Below are positions 16,584-24,121 of a stretch of 49,404 nucleotides of DNA, piece by piece. The position numbers and the translations under genes are program-made. The stretch is taken from assembly GCA_020847695.1 (NCBI GenBank), contig JADLBP010000300.1, positions 1-49,404 of the forward strand. The letters run 5' to 3'. The DNA is from Planctomycetota bacterium. Its GTDB lineage: Bacteria; Planctomycetota; UBA1135; GCA-002686595. Positions within the stretch are counted from its first letter, which is position 1, and each line of letters starts with the position of its first letter. Below the pieces are notes generated by a model. That model searched no databases. It was not told the DNA's origin and saw only the letters and a program-made list of their open reading frames with translations.

Positions 16584-17276
16584 ATGCCGTTCGCGCTCCT
16601 CACGCCCGCGACGTTCGAGCTGCCGCAGGGTGCGGCGTGGCTCGCCGTGCTCGCCGCCTACCTGCTCGGCGCGGTGCCGTTCGGCTTGGTGGTCGCGCGC
16701 GCGAAGGGCATCGACCTGCGCACCGTCGGCAGCGGCAACATCGGCGCGACCAACGCGATGCGCGCGCTCGGCAAGCCGCTCGGCATCGCCGTGTTCCTGC
16801 TCGACGTCGCGAAGGGCGCGCTGCCGGTGCTGCTCTGCTGGCGGCCGTTCGAGCTCCAAGGCGACGCGCGGCTCTCGCTTCAGCTCCTCTGCGGCACCGC
16901 GGCGGTGCTCGGCCACTGTTTCCCGGTCTACCTGCGGTTCAAGGGCGGCAAGGGCGTCGCGACCGGGTGCGGCGCGTTGATCGCGCTCGACTACGTCGTG
17001 TTCCTCGGCGGCGGCGCGGTGTGGCTCGCGACGTTCTACGGACTGCGTTACGTCGGCCTCGCGTCGATCACGATGGGCCTGTCGTTCCCGCTGATCGCGT
17101 GGTGGCGCGGCCACGCGGTCCAGCTGATCGTCGCGACCGCGCTGCTGACGCTCTTGATCGTCGTGCGGCATCGTTCGAACATCGCGCGCATGCTCGCCGG
17201 CACCGAGCCCAAGGCGGGCGCGAAGAAGACGGAATCGGCGCACGTCGCGAGCGGCGGCGCGGGAGGTCGACGTTGA
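16584..17276 (+). CDS. plsY: Acyl-phosphate:glycerol-3-phosphate acyltransferase PlsY
   Basis: 230 residues from ATG 16584. It transfers an acyl group from acyl-phosphate to sn-glycerol-3-phosphate, the first step of phospholipid synthesis, at the inner membrane. The three conserved loops are present: GSGNIGATNAMRALG (about residues 52-66), FKGGKGVATGCGAL, and RHRSNIARMLAGTE near the end. Five to six hydrophobic helices lie between. The C-terminal extension GAKKTESAHVASGGAGGRR is hydrophilic. A TACCCT hexamer at 16566-16571 is a possible -10. The stop overlaps the TTG start of gpsA by 4 bp, so the enzymes making and using glycerol-3-phosphate are translationally coupled. Confidence 0.94.
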   Translation: MPFALLTPATFELPQGAAWLAVLAAYLLGAVPFGLVVARAKGIDLRTVGSGNIGATNAMRALGKPLGIAVFLLDVAKGALPVLLCWRPFELQGDARLSLQLLCGTAAVLGHCFPVYLRFKGGKGVATGCGALIALDYVVFLGGGAVWLATFYGLRYVGLASITMGLSFPLIAWWRGHAVQLIVATALLTLLIVVRHRSNIARMLAGTEPKAGAKKTESAHVASGGAGGRR

Positions 17277-18295
17277 GCCACGGAGTGCGACGCGCGGTCG
17301 TGATCGGCGACGGGGCGTGGGGGACCACGCTCGCGATCCTGCTGGTCAAGAAAGGCGTGCAGACGACGCTTTGGAGCCACTCGCCGGAGTACTGCCGCGA
17401 GCTCGCGACCTCACGCGAGAACACGCGCTTCCTACCGGGCGTGAAGCTGCCCAACGAGCTCGTGATCAGCGCCGACCCGCACTCCTCGGCCGAGGGTGTC
17501 GATCTCGCGGTCAGCGTCGTGCCGACGCAATTCCTGCGCTCGGTCGCCGAGCGTTTCGAGGACGCGTTGCCCGGCGACGCCGGCTTGGTGTCGGCGACCA
17601 AGGGTCTGGAGATCGAGACGCTGCGCAGGCCGAGCGAGATCCTCTCGAACGTGCTCGGCGGTCGGCCGGTCTGCGTGCTGACCGGGCCGAGCCACGCCGA
17701 GGAAGTCGCGCGCGGCAAGCCGGCCTCGGTGGTCGCGGCGTGCGAGGACGAAGCGCTCGCGCGGCGCACCCAAGCGGCGTTCTCCGGCCATTCGCTGCGC
17801 ATCTACACGCACACCGACGCGGTCGGCGCGGAGCTCGCCGGCGCGCTGAAGAACGTGATCGCGCTCGCGGCCGGCATCGGGGATGGGCTCGAGCTCGGCG
17901 ACAACGCGAAGTCCGCGCTGGTGACGCGCGGCGTCGTCGAGATGGCTCGATTCGGCATCGGGCGCGGCGGACGCGCGGAGACGTTCTTCGGGCTCGCGGG
18001 CATCGGCGATCTCGTGACCACGTGTTTCTCGCGGCACTCGCGCAACCGCGCGGTCGGCGAGGCGATCGGCCGCGGCGAGTCGCTCGAAGCCGTGCTCGGA
18101 CGGATGAAGATGGTCGCCGAGGGCGTGTGGACGACGCAGGCGCTGTTCGGACCGGAGTCCGACCTCGGCGACGTGTCGCTCCCGATCGCCGAGCAAGTCC
18201 ACGCGGTGTTGTTCGATCGCAAGGATCCGCGCACCGCGGTGCAGGCCTTGATGACGCGCGAGCCCACCGACGAGATGCGCGGCCTCTTCTTCTGA
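17273..18295 (+). CDS. gpsA: NAD(P)-dependent glycerol-3-phosphate dehydrogenase
   Basis: 340 residues from TTG 17273; GTG 17285 is the alternative. It reduces dihydroxyacetone phosphate to sn-glycerol-3-phosphate, the substrate of the upstream PlsY. The Rossmann motif reads VVIGDGAWGTTLAILL (family usual GxGxxG/A; here GDGAWGT). Further signatures are VLTGPSHAEEVARGKP, GALKNVIALAAGIGDGLELGDNAKSAL with the catalytic lysine, and GLAGIGDLVTTCFSRHSRNRAVG. The EPTDEMRGLFF end is usual. The next gene starts 7 bp later, so a three-gene operon is likely. Confidence 0.95.
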   Translation: MSHGVRRAVVIGDGAWGTTLAILLVKKGVQTTLWSHSPEYCRELATSRENTRFLPGVKLPNELVISADPHSSAEGVDLAVSVVPTQFLRSVAERFEDALPGDAGLVSATKGLEIETLRRPSEILSNVLGGRPVCVLTGPSHAEEVARGKPASVVAACEDEALARRTQAAFSGHSLRIYTHTDAVGAELAGALKNVIALAAGIGDGLELGDNAKSALVTRGVVEMARFGIGRGGRAETFFGLAGIGDLVTTCFSRHSRNRAVGEAIGRGESLEAVLGRMKMVAEGVWTTQALFGPESDLGDVSLPIAEQVHAVLFDRKDPRTAVQALMTREPTDEMRGLFF

Positions 18296-18302
18296 GGAAC
18301 CA

Positions 18303-18695
18303 TTGACACCGCAAGTCGGCTTCGTCGTCTTCCTCGTCGTCACCGTCGCGCTGCTCGGCGCGGTCGTCTTCACCGGAGTCAAGGCTCGCATCCGCGCGCA
18401 CATCCCGCTGGTGGTCCTCACCGCGGCCGCGCTCGGCGTCACGATCTACTTCGCCGAGAAGCTCGGCGAGCTCTACGACCTCGCGAGCGCCGGCGCGATC
18501 ACACCGGTGCACCTGACCCTCGCGAAGATCGCGACCGCGTCGTACGTGTTGCCGATCGTCACCGGAGCGTTGACGCTCCGCGATCGTTCGCGGCGACGCG
18601 TGCACCTCGTGTGCGCGCTGATCACGCTCGCGTTGACGGTCGCGACCGCGATCACCGGCGCGTGGATGCTCCTCGCGTCGACGCCGAAGGCGTGA
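18303..18695 (+). CDS. Small four-helix membrane protein of unknown function
   Basis: 130 residues, TTG start at 18303, preceded by GAGGAACC at the end of gpsA. Four hydrophobic segments: about residues 6-25, 34-50, 75-90 and 102-124. Histidines in the loops and helices (RIRAHIPLVV, TPVHLTLAKI, RRVHLVCALI) recall small DUF420-like or haem-related membrane proteins, but I cannot assign a family. Because it follows gpsA by only 7 bp it is probably co-transcribed with plsY-gpsA. It ends 16 bp before the stop of a convergent gene. Confidence 0.7.
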   Translation: MTPQVGFVVFLVVTVALLGAVVFTGVKARIRAHIPLVVLTAAALGVTIYFAEKLGELYDLASAGAITPVHLTLAKIATASYVLPIVTGALTLRDRSRRRVHLVCALITLALTVATAITGAWMLLASTPKA

Positions 18696-18711
18696 CGCCG
18701 AGCGCGCGAGC

Positions 18712-19032
18712 TCAACCTCCGCGACGAACGACCCACGGCAACGCGAGCAGCAGCGCATTCGCCGCGAGCGGCACCGACGCGTACGCGAGCCACGCGAGCT
18801 TGCCGCGCAGCGTCATGAAGCCGAAGTAGAGCCCGGGCAGGCTGAACGTGGTCACCGCGAGCGCGAGCCACGCGCGTCCGAGCCCGTCGCCGCCGCCCCA
18901 GCGCTGCCAGCTCGCGTCGAGTCCGACCACCACCAACGACGCGGTCGCGCACGTCATCGAGGCGATCCACGAGCGATGTCGGCGGCGTTGGAAGCCGGGC
19001 ACCGGGTAGAGCCTGCGCAGCGGGCGAGCCAT
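18712..19032 (-). CDS. Small membrane protein of unknown function
   Basis: 106 residues from ATG 19032. The basic N-terminus (RPLRRLYPVPGFQRRRHRSW) is followed by three hydrophobic stretches: SMTCATASLVVVGLDASW, AWLALAVTTFSLPGLYFGFMTL and LAWLAYASVPLAANALLLALPWVV. The positive-inside rule puts the N-terminus in the cytoplasm. I recognise no family. The start lies about 100 bp from the divergent tRNA-Pro. The frame is open further upstream, but into the tRNA region, so the internal ATG was chosen. Confidence 0.65.
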   Translation of the reverse strand: MARPLRRLYPVPGFQRRRHRSWIASMTCATASLVVVGLDASWQRWGGGDGLGRAWLALAVTTFSLPGLYFGFMTLRGKLAWLAYASVPLAANALLLALPWVVRRGG

Positions 19033-19086
19033 GGGGCCATTGTGCAGCACGTCGCGCGCGCGATCGAACGGCTTCGCCCGTCGCCC

Positions 19087-19115
19087 TTGCCGCGGCGGCC
19101 CCGCGCGCCTAGAAT
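19087..19115 (+). promoter_or_regulatory. Promoter of tRNA-Pro
   Basis: TTGCCG (19087-19092), a 17-bp spacer and TAGAAT (19110-19115), ending 18 bp before the tRNA. This is the best sigma-70-type match in the window. Confidence 0.7.
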
Positions 19116-19133
19116 CCCCGCCCCAAAACCAAT

Positions 19134-19211
<78 letters not shown>

Positions 19212-19650
19212 GCTACTCGCGCTCGATGCGCGGGTCGGGAAGCGGGCGCGCGGCGTGCCGCGCTCTTCCAGCGGCGAATCGCCCTGCCTCCTTGCCGCGG
19301 GTGTCTCCGCCGGTCTGCTTCGATTCGATGGATCGAGCGCGCGCATCCGCGCCCTGTCGAACGCGCGAGCGAGTCCGCCGCGTGTCCACGTGCGCCCGCG
19401 AGAGCTCGGCGCGCGGAGTCGAGCGCCGCGTCGCTGTGGGGCCCGCGCGTCGCGGGCCGGCACGGGATGCGTAATCCGAGGGCTCGCGCTTCACCGGACG
19501 GAACCGAGCACTACGCTCTTCGGGCCAGCTTCCCCCTGAGTCGTCGAACCCGCGCACGGCGCGGCGACCGCTCGAGCTGGCGAGACGCTCGGGAGCTTCC
19601 CCGTGCGTTCCGCGAGCGCCGGTCGAGGCGCAGAACGAGCAGGAGCTCAC
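19212..19650. other. 439-bp region without a recognisable gene
   Basis: Open frames run through this stretch on both strands, but they are rich in Arg, Ala and Ser, match no family and show no start signal. No clear terminator follows the tRNA. An AGGAG at 19641-19645 is the ribosome-binding site of the next gene. Confidence 0.5.
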
Positions 19651-20178
19651 GTGCTCAAGATCATCCTCATCGTCATCGTGCTCGCCGTCGTCGGCGTCTG
19701 TGGATTCGCGCTGACCAAGCCCGACACGTTCCAAGTCGAACGCAGCGCGACGATGCGCGCGTCGCCCGACGAGCTGTACCCGATGATCGCCGACTTCCAT
19801 CGTTGGGCGGAGTGGTCGCCGTGGGAGAAGCTCGACCCCGAGATGGCGCGCACGCACAGCGGTGCGGCGAGCGGCACCGGCGCGATCTACGCGTGGAAGG
19901 GCAACTCCGACGTCGGCGAAGGCAAGATGGAGATCACCGACGCGGCCGCGCCGAGCAAGGTCACGATCAAGCTCGACTTCATCGAGCCGTTCGCTTCGAG
20001 CGCCAAGACCGAGTTCACGCTGGCGCCGCAGGGTGACTCGACGACCGTGCGCTGGGTGATGAGCGGCGAGAACAACTACATGAGCAAGGTCATGTGCGTG
20101 TTCATGGACATGGACTCGATGATCGGCAAGGACTTCGAGACCGGCCTCGCCAACATGAAGGCCGCCGCCGAGAAGTAG
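19651..20178 (+). CDS. SRPBCC (START-like) domain protein with N-terminal membrane anchor
   Basis: 175 residues from GTG 19651, chosen because AGGAG lies 5 bp before it and a hydrophobic helix follows at once (KIILIVIVLAVVGVCGFAL, residues 3-21). The rest fits the polyketide cyclase/SRPBCC fold: FQVERSATMRASPDELYPMIADFHRWAEWSPWE is the typical first strand-helix segment, and YAWKGNSDVGEGKMEIT, TEFTLAPQGDSTTVRWVMSG and the C-terminal helix DFETGLANMKAAAEK complete it. These domains bind hydrophobic ligands; the ligand here is unknown. The gene ends 10 bp before the stop of a convergent gene. Confidence 0.85.
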   Translation: MLKIILIVIVLAVVGVCGFALTKPDTFQVERSATMRASPDELYPMIADFHRWAEWSPWEKLDPEMARTHSGAASGTGAIYAWKGNSDVGEGKMEITDAAAPSKVTIKLDFIEPFASSAKTEFTLAPQGDSTTVRWVMSGENNYMSKVMCVFMDMDSMIGKDFETGLANMKAAAEK

Positions 20179-20188
20179 CGCGAGCCGA

Positions 20189-21088
20189 TCAGCGTCGCGC
20201 GCGCGCGGGCGCGCTGGAGCTCGCGCCGACTTTCGCCTCGGCGGTCTCCCCGGCGCGCACGCGCTCGATCAGCGAGTGGGCGTCGGTCAGCGAGAGCTTG
20301 CGCTCCGCGCGCGCGAGCGCGACGGCCGCGAACGTGTCGCCGCGGGCGACCAGCTCGCCGATCCGGGCCTCCAGCGGCCGCTGGTCGTCCGCGCCGAGGC
20401 GCACGGCGGCCGAGTCGGCGCGTTGCACGTGCTCGGCGAGCGCGTCGAGCAGCCCGCCGAGCGCTTCGACGTAGATCACGCCGGCGCGCGGCACGACCAC
20501 CGGGTGGTGCCCGTAACGGGTCCGCGCGCGCAGCCCGAGCGTGCGCGTTTCCGGCGCCGGCCGCTTCGGCTCGGCAGCGAGCCACGCTTCGAGCTCGCGA
20601 GTGTCGCCGCTCGCGATCGCGAGCTCGATCCACTTGCGCGTCACGCTCGCGCGCGCGCCCCGCGCCGTCGGGTCGTAGGTCTCCTTCACCATCCGCACGC
20701 TCGCGAGCTCGTCGAAGCCGAAGTACGCGACCGTCGGCACGTCGAGCGCGAAGTGGTGGTTCTGGTAGGACCGCAACTGCACGTAGAGCCCGTCGCGCGT
20801 CGTCTTGACCAGCCAGTTCGAAGGCAGGAACGCCGCGTGCACGAGCTCTCGCGACGCCGACAGGCAGAGCCACTCGATCGCGATCGCGAGCAGCGCGAGC
20901 GGCCCGAGCAACAACCACGCGGGCCACGGCACCTCGCTCGCCGCGCGCGCGACGCTCGCCCAGTTCCACACGACCGCGACCAGCGGCGCGGTGAAGAACG
21001 CGCTCATCACCAACGCGCCGAGCGGCGAGTGCCGGAACGAACGCACGACGGCGTCGGACGCGAGCTGATCGGGCTCGAGCAGGCGCAT
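20189..21088 (-). CDS. Membrane protein with C-terminal L7/L12-like segment, unknown function
   Basis: 299 residues. Two hydrophobic helices near the N-terminus (LGALVMSAFFTAPLVAVVW at about 23-41 and AWLLLGPLALLAIAIEWLCL at about 57-76) are followed by a beta-rich cytoplasmic part with LVKTTRDGLYVQLRSYQNHHF, resembling a PH-like membrane-proximal domain. Near residues 248-282, ARGDTFAAVALARAERKLSLTDAHSLIERV matches the pattern of the ribosomal L7/L12 C-terminal fold (G-x-x-A-A-hydrophobic helix, then L-x-x-A-hydrophobic). That segment recurs in bacterial membrane proteins of unknown role. The start follows an AGGCGGG ribosome-binding-like sequence. It may be co-transcribed with the upstream gene 21157-22152, 68 bp away. 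Confidence 0.7.
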   Translation of the reverse strand: MRLLEPDQLASDAVVRSFRHSPLGALVMSAFFTAPLVAVVWNWASVARAASEVPWPAWLLLGPLALLAIAIEWLCLSASRELVHAAFLPSNWLVKTTRDGLYVQLRSYQNHHFALDVPTVAYFGFDELASVRMVKETYDPTARGARASVTRKWIELAIASGDTRELEAWLAAEPKRPAPETRTLGLRARTRYGHHPVVVPRAGVIYVEALGGLLDALAEHVQRADSAAVRLGADDQRPLEARIGELVARGDTFAAVALARAERKLSLTDAHSLIERVRAGETAEAKVGASSSAPARARR

Positions 21089-21156
21089 CCCGCCTGCATC
21101 GGAAGGCAGGTGCGCCTAGCTGGAGTTCCCCGGGGTTCGAGTCGGGTCGCGGCCGC

Positions 21157-22152
21157 TCAACAGGCCGCGCTGGACGCCGAGGCCGTCGCGGCGGCCTGGC
21201 GGGCGCGCAAGATCGACTGGATCTGCACCGCCGCCTGGATCCGCGACAGACGCCGCAGCGCGCGGTCGCCGCCAACGAGCTCGAGGAACGCCGTGCCGCA
21301 CGCGAGGCTGAACGACGTGTTGCGGTCGGGCTTGGGCTTCAACGTATCGATCGAGACGCGGTGCTCGAGCACGCGGCTCGCGACCGAGCTCGCGGTGCCG
21401 GGCGCGAACGCGAGCAACGCGAGCTCGTCGTAATCGCCGCTCTGCATGCGCAGCCCGCGCGCGCGGAACTCGTGCCACAACGCTTCGAAGCGCTCGCACG
21501 CGCGCCGATCCTCGAGCGGATGGAAGAACAGCACGTGCGACGTCGTCAACGCGGCCGAGCGCTGCTTGAAGCCGCGCTCGCGCAGGTCCTTGAAGATGTT
21601 CTCGACGCGCATGCCGATCTGCTCGGGCTCGACGGCGGTCGCGGCGAGCAACGCGACCGTCGGGTAGTCCGCCGGGCCGACCGTCCACGGATGGTCGCGC
21701 TTGATCCAATCGAAGATCGCGCGCAGGCGGCGCACTTGCGACTCGGTGACGCGGCGGTCGGGCGCTTGTTCGGCGAGGATCTGGATCGCCAGCACCTCGC
21801 CGGAGCCGCCGCGCCGCAGCTTGTGCGCGCGGAAGAGCTTCGCGGCGCGCGCGAGCTCGGCGAGGTGCTCGTCGACCGTGCCTCCGCCGTGCAACATCTG
21901 CGCGGCGAGCGGGATCCGCAGGCTCCCGTGCGTGTCTTGCCACCAACGCGTGCGCTTCTCGAATGCGTCCATCGTCGCTCGCAGACGCGACGCGAGCTCC
22001 GCGGGATCGCCCTCGAGCGACGCGAGCGGCACCGCGGCGTGTCGGAGGAGCTGCCAGTCCTCGAACCAACGCTGCTGAGTGTTCTTGAGGGCGGTTGCGA
22101 CGGCCAAAAAACGGGGCAGGGCATCGACGGGGCGAGCGAGGCGAATCGACAT
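21157..22152 (-). CDS. DUF4003-like conserved protein of unknown function
   Basis: 331 residues, ATG start. All-alpha by appearance, no signal peptide. Segments such as RWWQDTHGSLRIPLAAQMLHGG, KLFRAHKLRRGGSGEVLAIQIL, HPWTVGPADYPTVALLAATAVEPEQIGMRVENIFKDLRERGF and LTTSHVLFF resemble DUF4003-type proteins, which are largely Firmicutes proteins of unknown role. I rely on memory for this match, so it is tentative. The last 30 residues are Ala/Arg/Ser-rich. Upstream lies a repetitive GA-rich gap; downstream on the same strand is the L7/L12-tail membrane protein. Confidence 0.65.
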   Translation of the reverse strand: MSIRLARPVDALPRFLAVATALKNTQQRWFEDWQLLRHAAVPLASLEGDPAELASRLRATMDAFEKRTRWWQDTHGSLRIPLAAQMLHGGGTVDEHLAELARAAKLFRAHKLRRGGSGEVLAIQILAEQAPDRRVTESQVRRLRAIFDWIKRDHPWTVGPADYPTVALLAATAVEPEQIGMRVENIFKDLRERGFKQRSAALTTSHVLFFHPLEDRRACERFEALWHEFRARGLRMQSGDYDELALLAFAPGTASSVASRVLEHRVSIDTLKPKPDRNTSFSLACGTAFLELVGGDRALRRLSRIQAAVQIQSILRARQAAATASASSAAC

Positions 22153-22408
22153 GGAACAGCGAGGGGTTGTGGGACCGAGCGCGAGACGCGGGAGCTTGGC
22201 ATACTCCGCGCCGAGCGCAAGCGACCGACGCGGCGCCGAGCGAAGCGCGCCGCGCCGGGCGGGTCGAGCCCGAGCGACGCGGAAAAAGCCCCGAGCGAAG
22301 CAGCGCGAACCCAGTGAAGCGGAACGAACACGGCGAAGCGAGCGCGAGGCGCGCGGGCATCGGCGAACCGAGCTCGGTGGGCCGAGCCGAGCGCGGAGCG
22401 AGCGTGCC
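22153..22408. repeat. Purine-rich low-complexity intergenic region
   Basis: The + strand carries many variants of GAGCGAAGC and CGAGCG (for example near 22226, 22287, 22340 and 22409), which gives an A/G-rich strand unlike the flanking coding DNA. Open frames through it encode Arg/Glu/Ala-rich peptides without any domain. It separates divergent genes and may contain their promoters, but I cannot define them. Confidence 0.5.
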
Positions 22409-23278
22409 GTGAGCGAAGCGGGAGCGCTGGAAGGTTCGCGGCTCGCGCCGCTCGCCTGCGGGGTCCGCGGTTGCGGGCTCGCGCTCGCGCGAGTCGAGCG
22501 GGCGCCGGGCGCGCTCGAGCGCCGGCTCGCGTGCGCGCAGGGCCACAGCTTCGATCTCGCGCGCAGCGGCTACTGCAACCTGTTGCAGCCGAACGACCGC
22601 CGTTCGCTCGACGCGGGCGATTCCGCGGAGCAAGTCGCCGCGCGCACGCGCCTGCACGCGCGCGGCGCGGACGCGGAGCTCGTGCGCGCCCTGGTCGAGC
22701 TCGCGCGCGTCGAACGCGGCGCGCCGATCCTCGAGGTCGGTTGCGGCCCGGGATTCGCGCTCGAAGCGCTCGCGCGCGAGCACGGGCCGCTCGCGCTCGG
22801 CCTCGACTTGTCCGCGCACGCGATCGACGCCGCCGCGCGGCGCGTGCGCGATGTCGCCTGGGTGGTCGCGAACGCGGATCGCAGGCTGCCGGTGCTCGAC
22901 GGAGCGTTGGAGCTCGTGCTCAGCGTCACCGGACCGAAGAATTGGCCCGAGTTCCGCCGCGTGCTCGCGCCCGGCGGACGCGCGATCGTCGCGGTGCCCG
23001 CGGCGGACGATCTGATCGAGCTGCGCGAGTCGCTGCTCGGCGAGGGACGACCGACCGAGCGCGTCGAAGCGACGCTTGCCGCCGCGGGCGCCGATTTCGA
23101 GCTCGTCCAGCGTTCGTCCGCGCGCACGCGCGTCGAGCTCGATCGCGCGGGCCTCGCCGACCTGTTGCTCGCGACCTACCGCGGCGCGCGCCGGCGCGAA
23201 GCAGAGCGCGCGGACGCGCTGGAGTCGCTGACGGTGACGCTCGCCGTCGATTGGCTGGTGCTGGCGCCGCGTCGTTAG
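22409..23278 (+). CDS. RlmA-like SAM-dependent methyltransferase (23S rRNA guanine-N1 type)
   Basis: 289 residues from GTG 22409. The N-terminal zinc-knuckle-like region has C17, C22, C42 and H46 followed by SFDLARSGYCNLLQP, the hallmark of RlmA/RrmA enzymes that methylate G745/G748 of 23S rRNA. The SAM domain follows: ILEVGCGPGFALEALA near residue 108, LGLDLSAHAIDAAARR, DRRLPVLDGALELVLSVTGPKNWPEFRRVLAPGGRAIVAVP. In E. coli RlmA the first cysteine pair is C-x2-C; here it is C-x4-C, so metal binding should be checked. The stop overlaps the stop of a convergent gene by 4 bp. An earlier start in the GA-rich gap is possible but unlikely. Confidence 0.82.
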   Translation: MSEAGALEGSRLAPLACGVRGCGLALARVERAPGALERRLACAQGHSFDLARSGYCNLLQPNDRRSLDAGDSAEQVAARTRLHARGADAELVRALVELARVERGAPILEVGCGPGFALEALAREHGPLALGLDLSAHAIDAAARRVRDVAWVVANADRRLPVLDGALELVLSVTGPKNWPEFRRVLAPGGRAIVAVPAADDLIELRESLLGEGRPTERVEATLAAAGADFELVQRSSARTRVELDRAGLADLLLATYRGARRREAERADALESLTVTLAVDWLVLAPRR

Positions 23279-24045
23279 CTCGCGCAGGCCGCGAGCGCGC
23301 GTTGCCAGGTCACCGCGAGGTCGGCGAGCTCGTCGGTCGGGCGGCGCGAGCCGATCAACGCCGCGTGGAGCAGCGTGCGGTCCTTCGCGCGCAGCACCGA
23401 GAGCGTCAGCAGCTCGCCGGTCGCCGCGTCGCCGATGAACTGAGCGCCCGGCTCGATCGTCGCCGCGCGACCGGTCGCTTGGAAGCCGGCGGGCAGCGTC
23501 AACTTGTAGCCGTCGCGGCGCTGGAGCTGATCGACCGTGCCTTCGACGACGAAGCGTCCGGGACCGAACAGCGCGCGCCACGCTTCGATGCGCGGAGCCT
23601 GGGTCCATGCGCTCGCGTGCGCCGAGCTGAGCTCCGCGCGGAACTCGACGTGCACGCGCAGCGCGAGCAACGCGAGCCGCCAGTCGCGCGGCTCGGCGTC
23701 CGCGCGCTCGTCGGCGTCGTCGGGCTCGAGCATCACCGTGCGCACCGCGCGCACCATCGTGCCGCGCGGGCGCAAGTCGAGTTGGAAGTCGAGCTCGCCG
23801 CCTTCTTCGCCGCGCGCGACCAATCTGCGCGTCGCCGCGAGCTCGACGACGCGGCCCGAGAAGCTCTCGCCGCGGAAGTTGGTCGCGGTGCAGAGTCCGC
23901 CGAGCTTCGCTTCGAGCGTCGCGCCCGGTCCGAGCCAACGCGGCGTCTCTTCGCGGCGCACGAGCGCGTGCCAGACATCGGACGCTTCGGCGCGGATCTC
24001 GACCGCTTCGCGCGTCGTGCGTCGGACTCGATTCGGTTGGGTCAT
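23275..24045 (-). CDS. SRPBCC/AHSA1-like protein with unique C-terminal half
   Basis: 256 residues. The N-terminal half has the SRPBCC pattern: TREAVEIRAEASDVWHALVRREETPRWLGPGATLEAKLGG, then NFRGESFSGRVVELAATRRLVARG and FQLDLRPRGTMVRAV with a final amphipathic helix near residue 125. The second half (from EAWRALFG) has FVVEGTVDQLQRRDGYKLTLPAGFQATGRA and LLTLSVLRAKDRTLLHAALIGS, which looks like an independent beta-rich ligand-binding fold I cannot name. The only cysteines are one near residue 52 and one next to the C-terminus. It is transcribed divergently from the seven-haem cytochrome, with overlapping promoters in a 76-bp gap. Confidence 0.7.
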   Translation of the reverse strand: MTQPNRVRRTTREAVEIRAEASDVWHALVRREETPRWLGPGATLEAKLGGLCTATNFRGESFSGRVVELAATRRLVARGEEGGELDFQLDLRPRGTMVRAVRTVMLEPDDADERADAEPRDWRLALLALRVHVEFRAELSSAHASAWTQAPRIEAWRALFGPGRFVVEGTVDQLQRRDGYKLTLPAGFQATGRAATIEPGAQFIGDAATGELLTLSVLRAKDRTLLHAALIGSRRPTDELADLAVTWQRALAACAS

Positions 24046-24053
24046 CGCAACGG

Positions 24054-24081
24054 ATCATGACCGCTCGCGACGCGCATGCAA
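24054..24081 (-). promoter_or_regulatory. Promoter of the SRPBCC gene (leaderless type)
   Basis: Minus strand: TTGCAT (24081-24076), a 16-bp spacer, CATGAT (24059-24054). The hexamer ends 8 bp before the ATG at 24045, and no Shine-Dalgarno sequence is present. Confidence 0.5.
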
Positions 24082-24085
24082 GCGC

Positions 24086-24115
24086 TTGGCGGGAACCGCG
24101 CGCGCGTGGTGCAAT
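24086..24115 (+). promoter_or_regulatory. Promoter of the seven-haem cytochrome gene (leaderless type)
   Basis: TTGGCG (24086-24091), an 18-bp spacer, TGCAAT (24110-24115), ending 6 bp before the ATG at 24122. A start 7 bp after the -10 would fall on the A of the ATG. No Shine-Dalgarno sequence is present. Confidence 0.5.
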
Positions 24116-24121
24116 GCCGCG

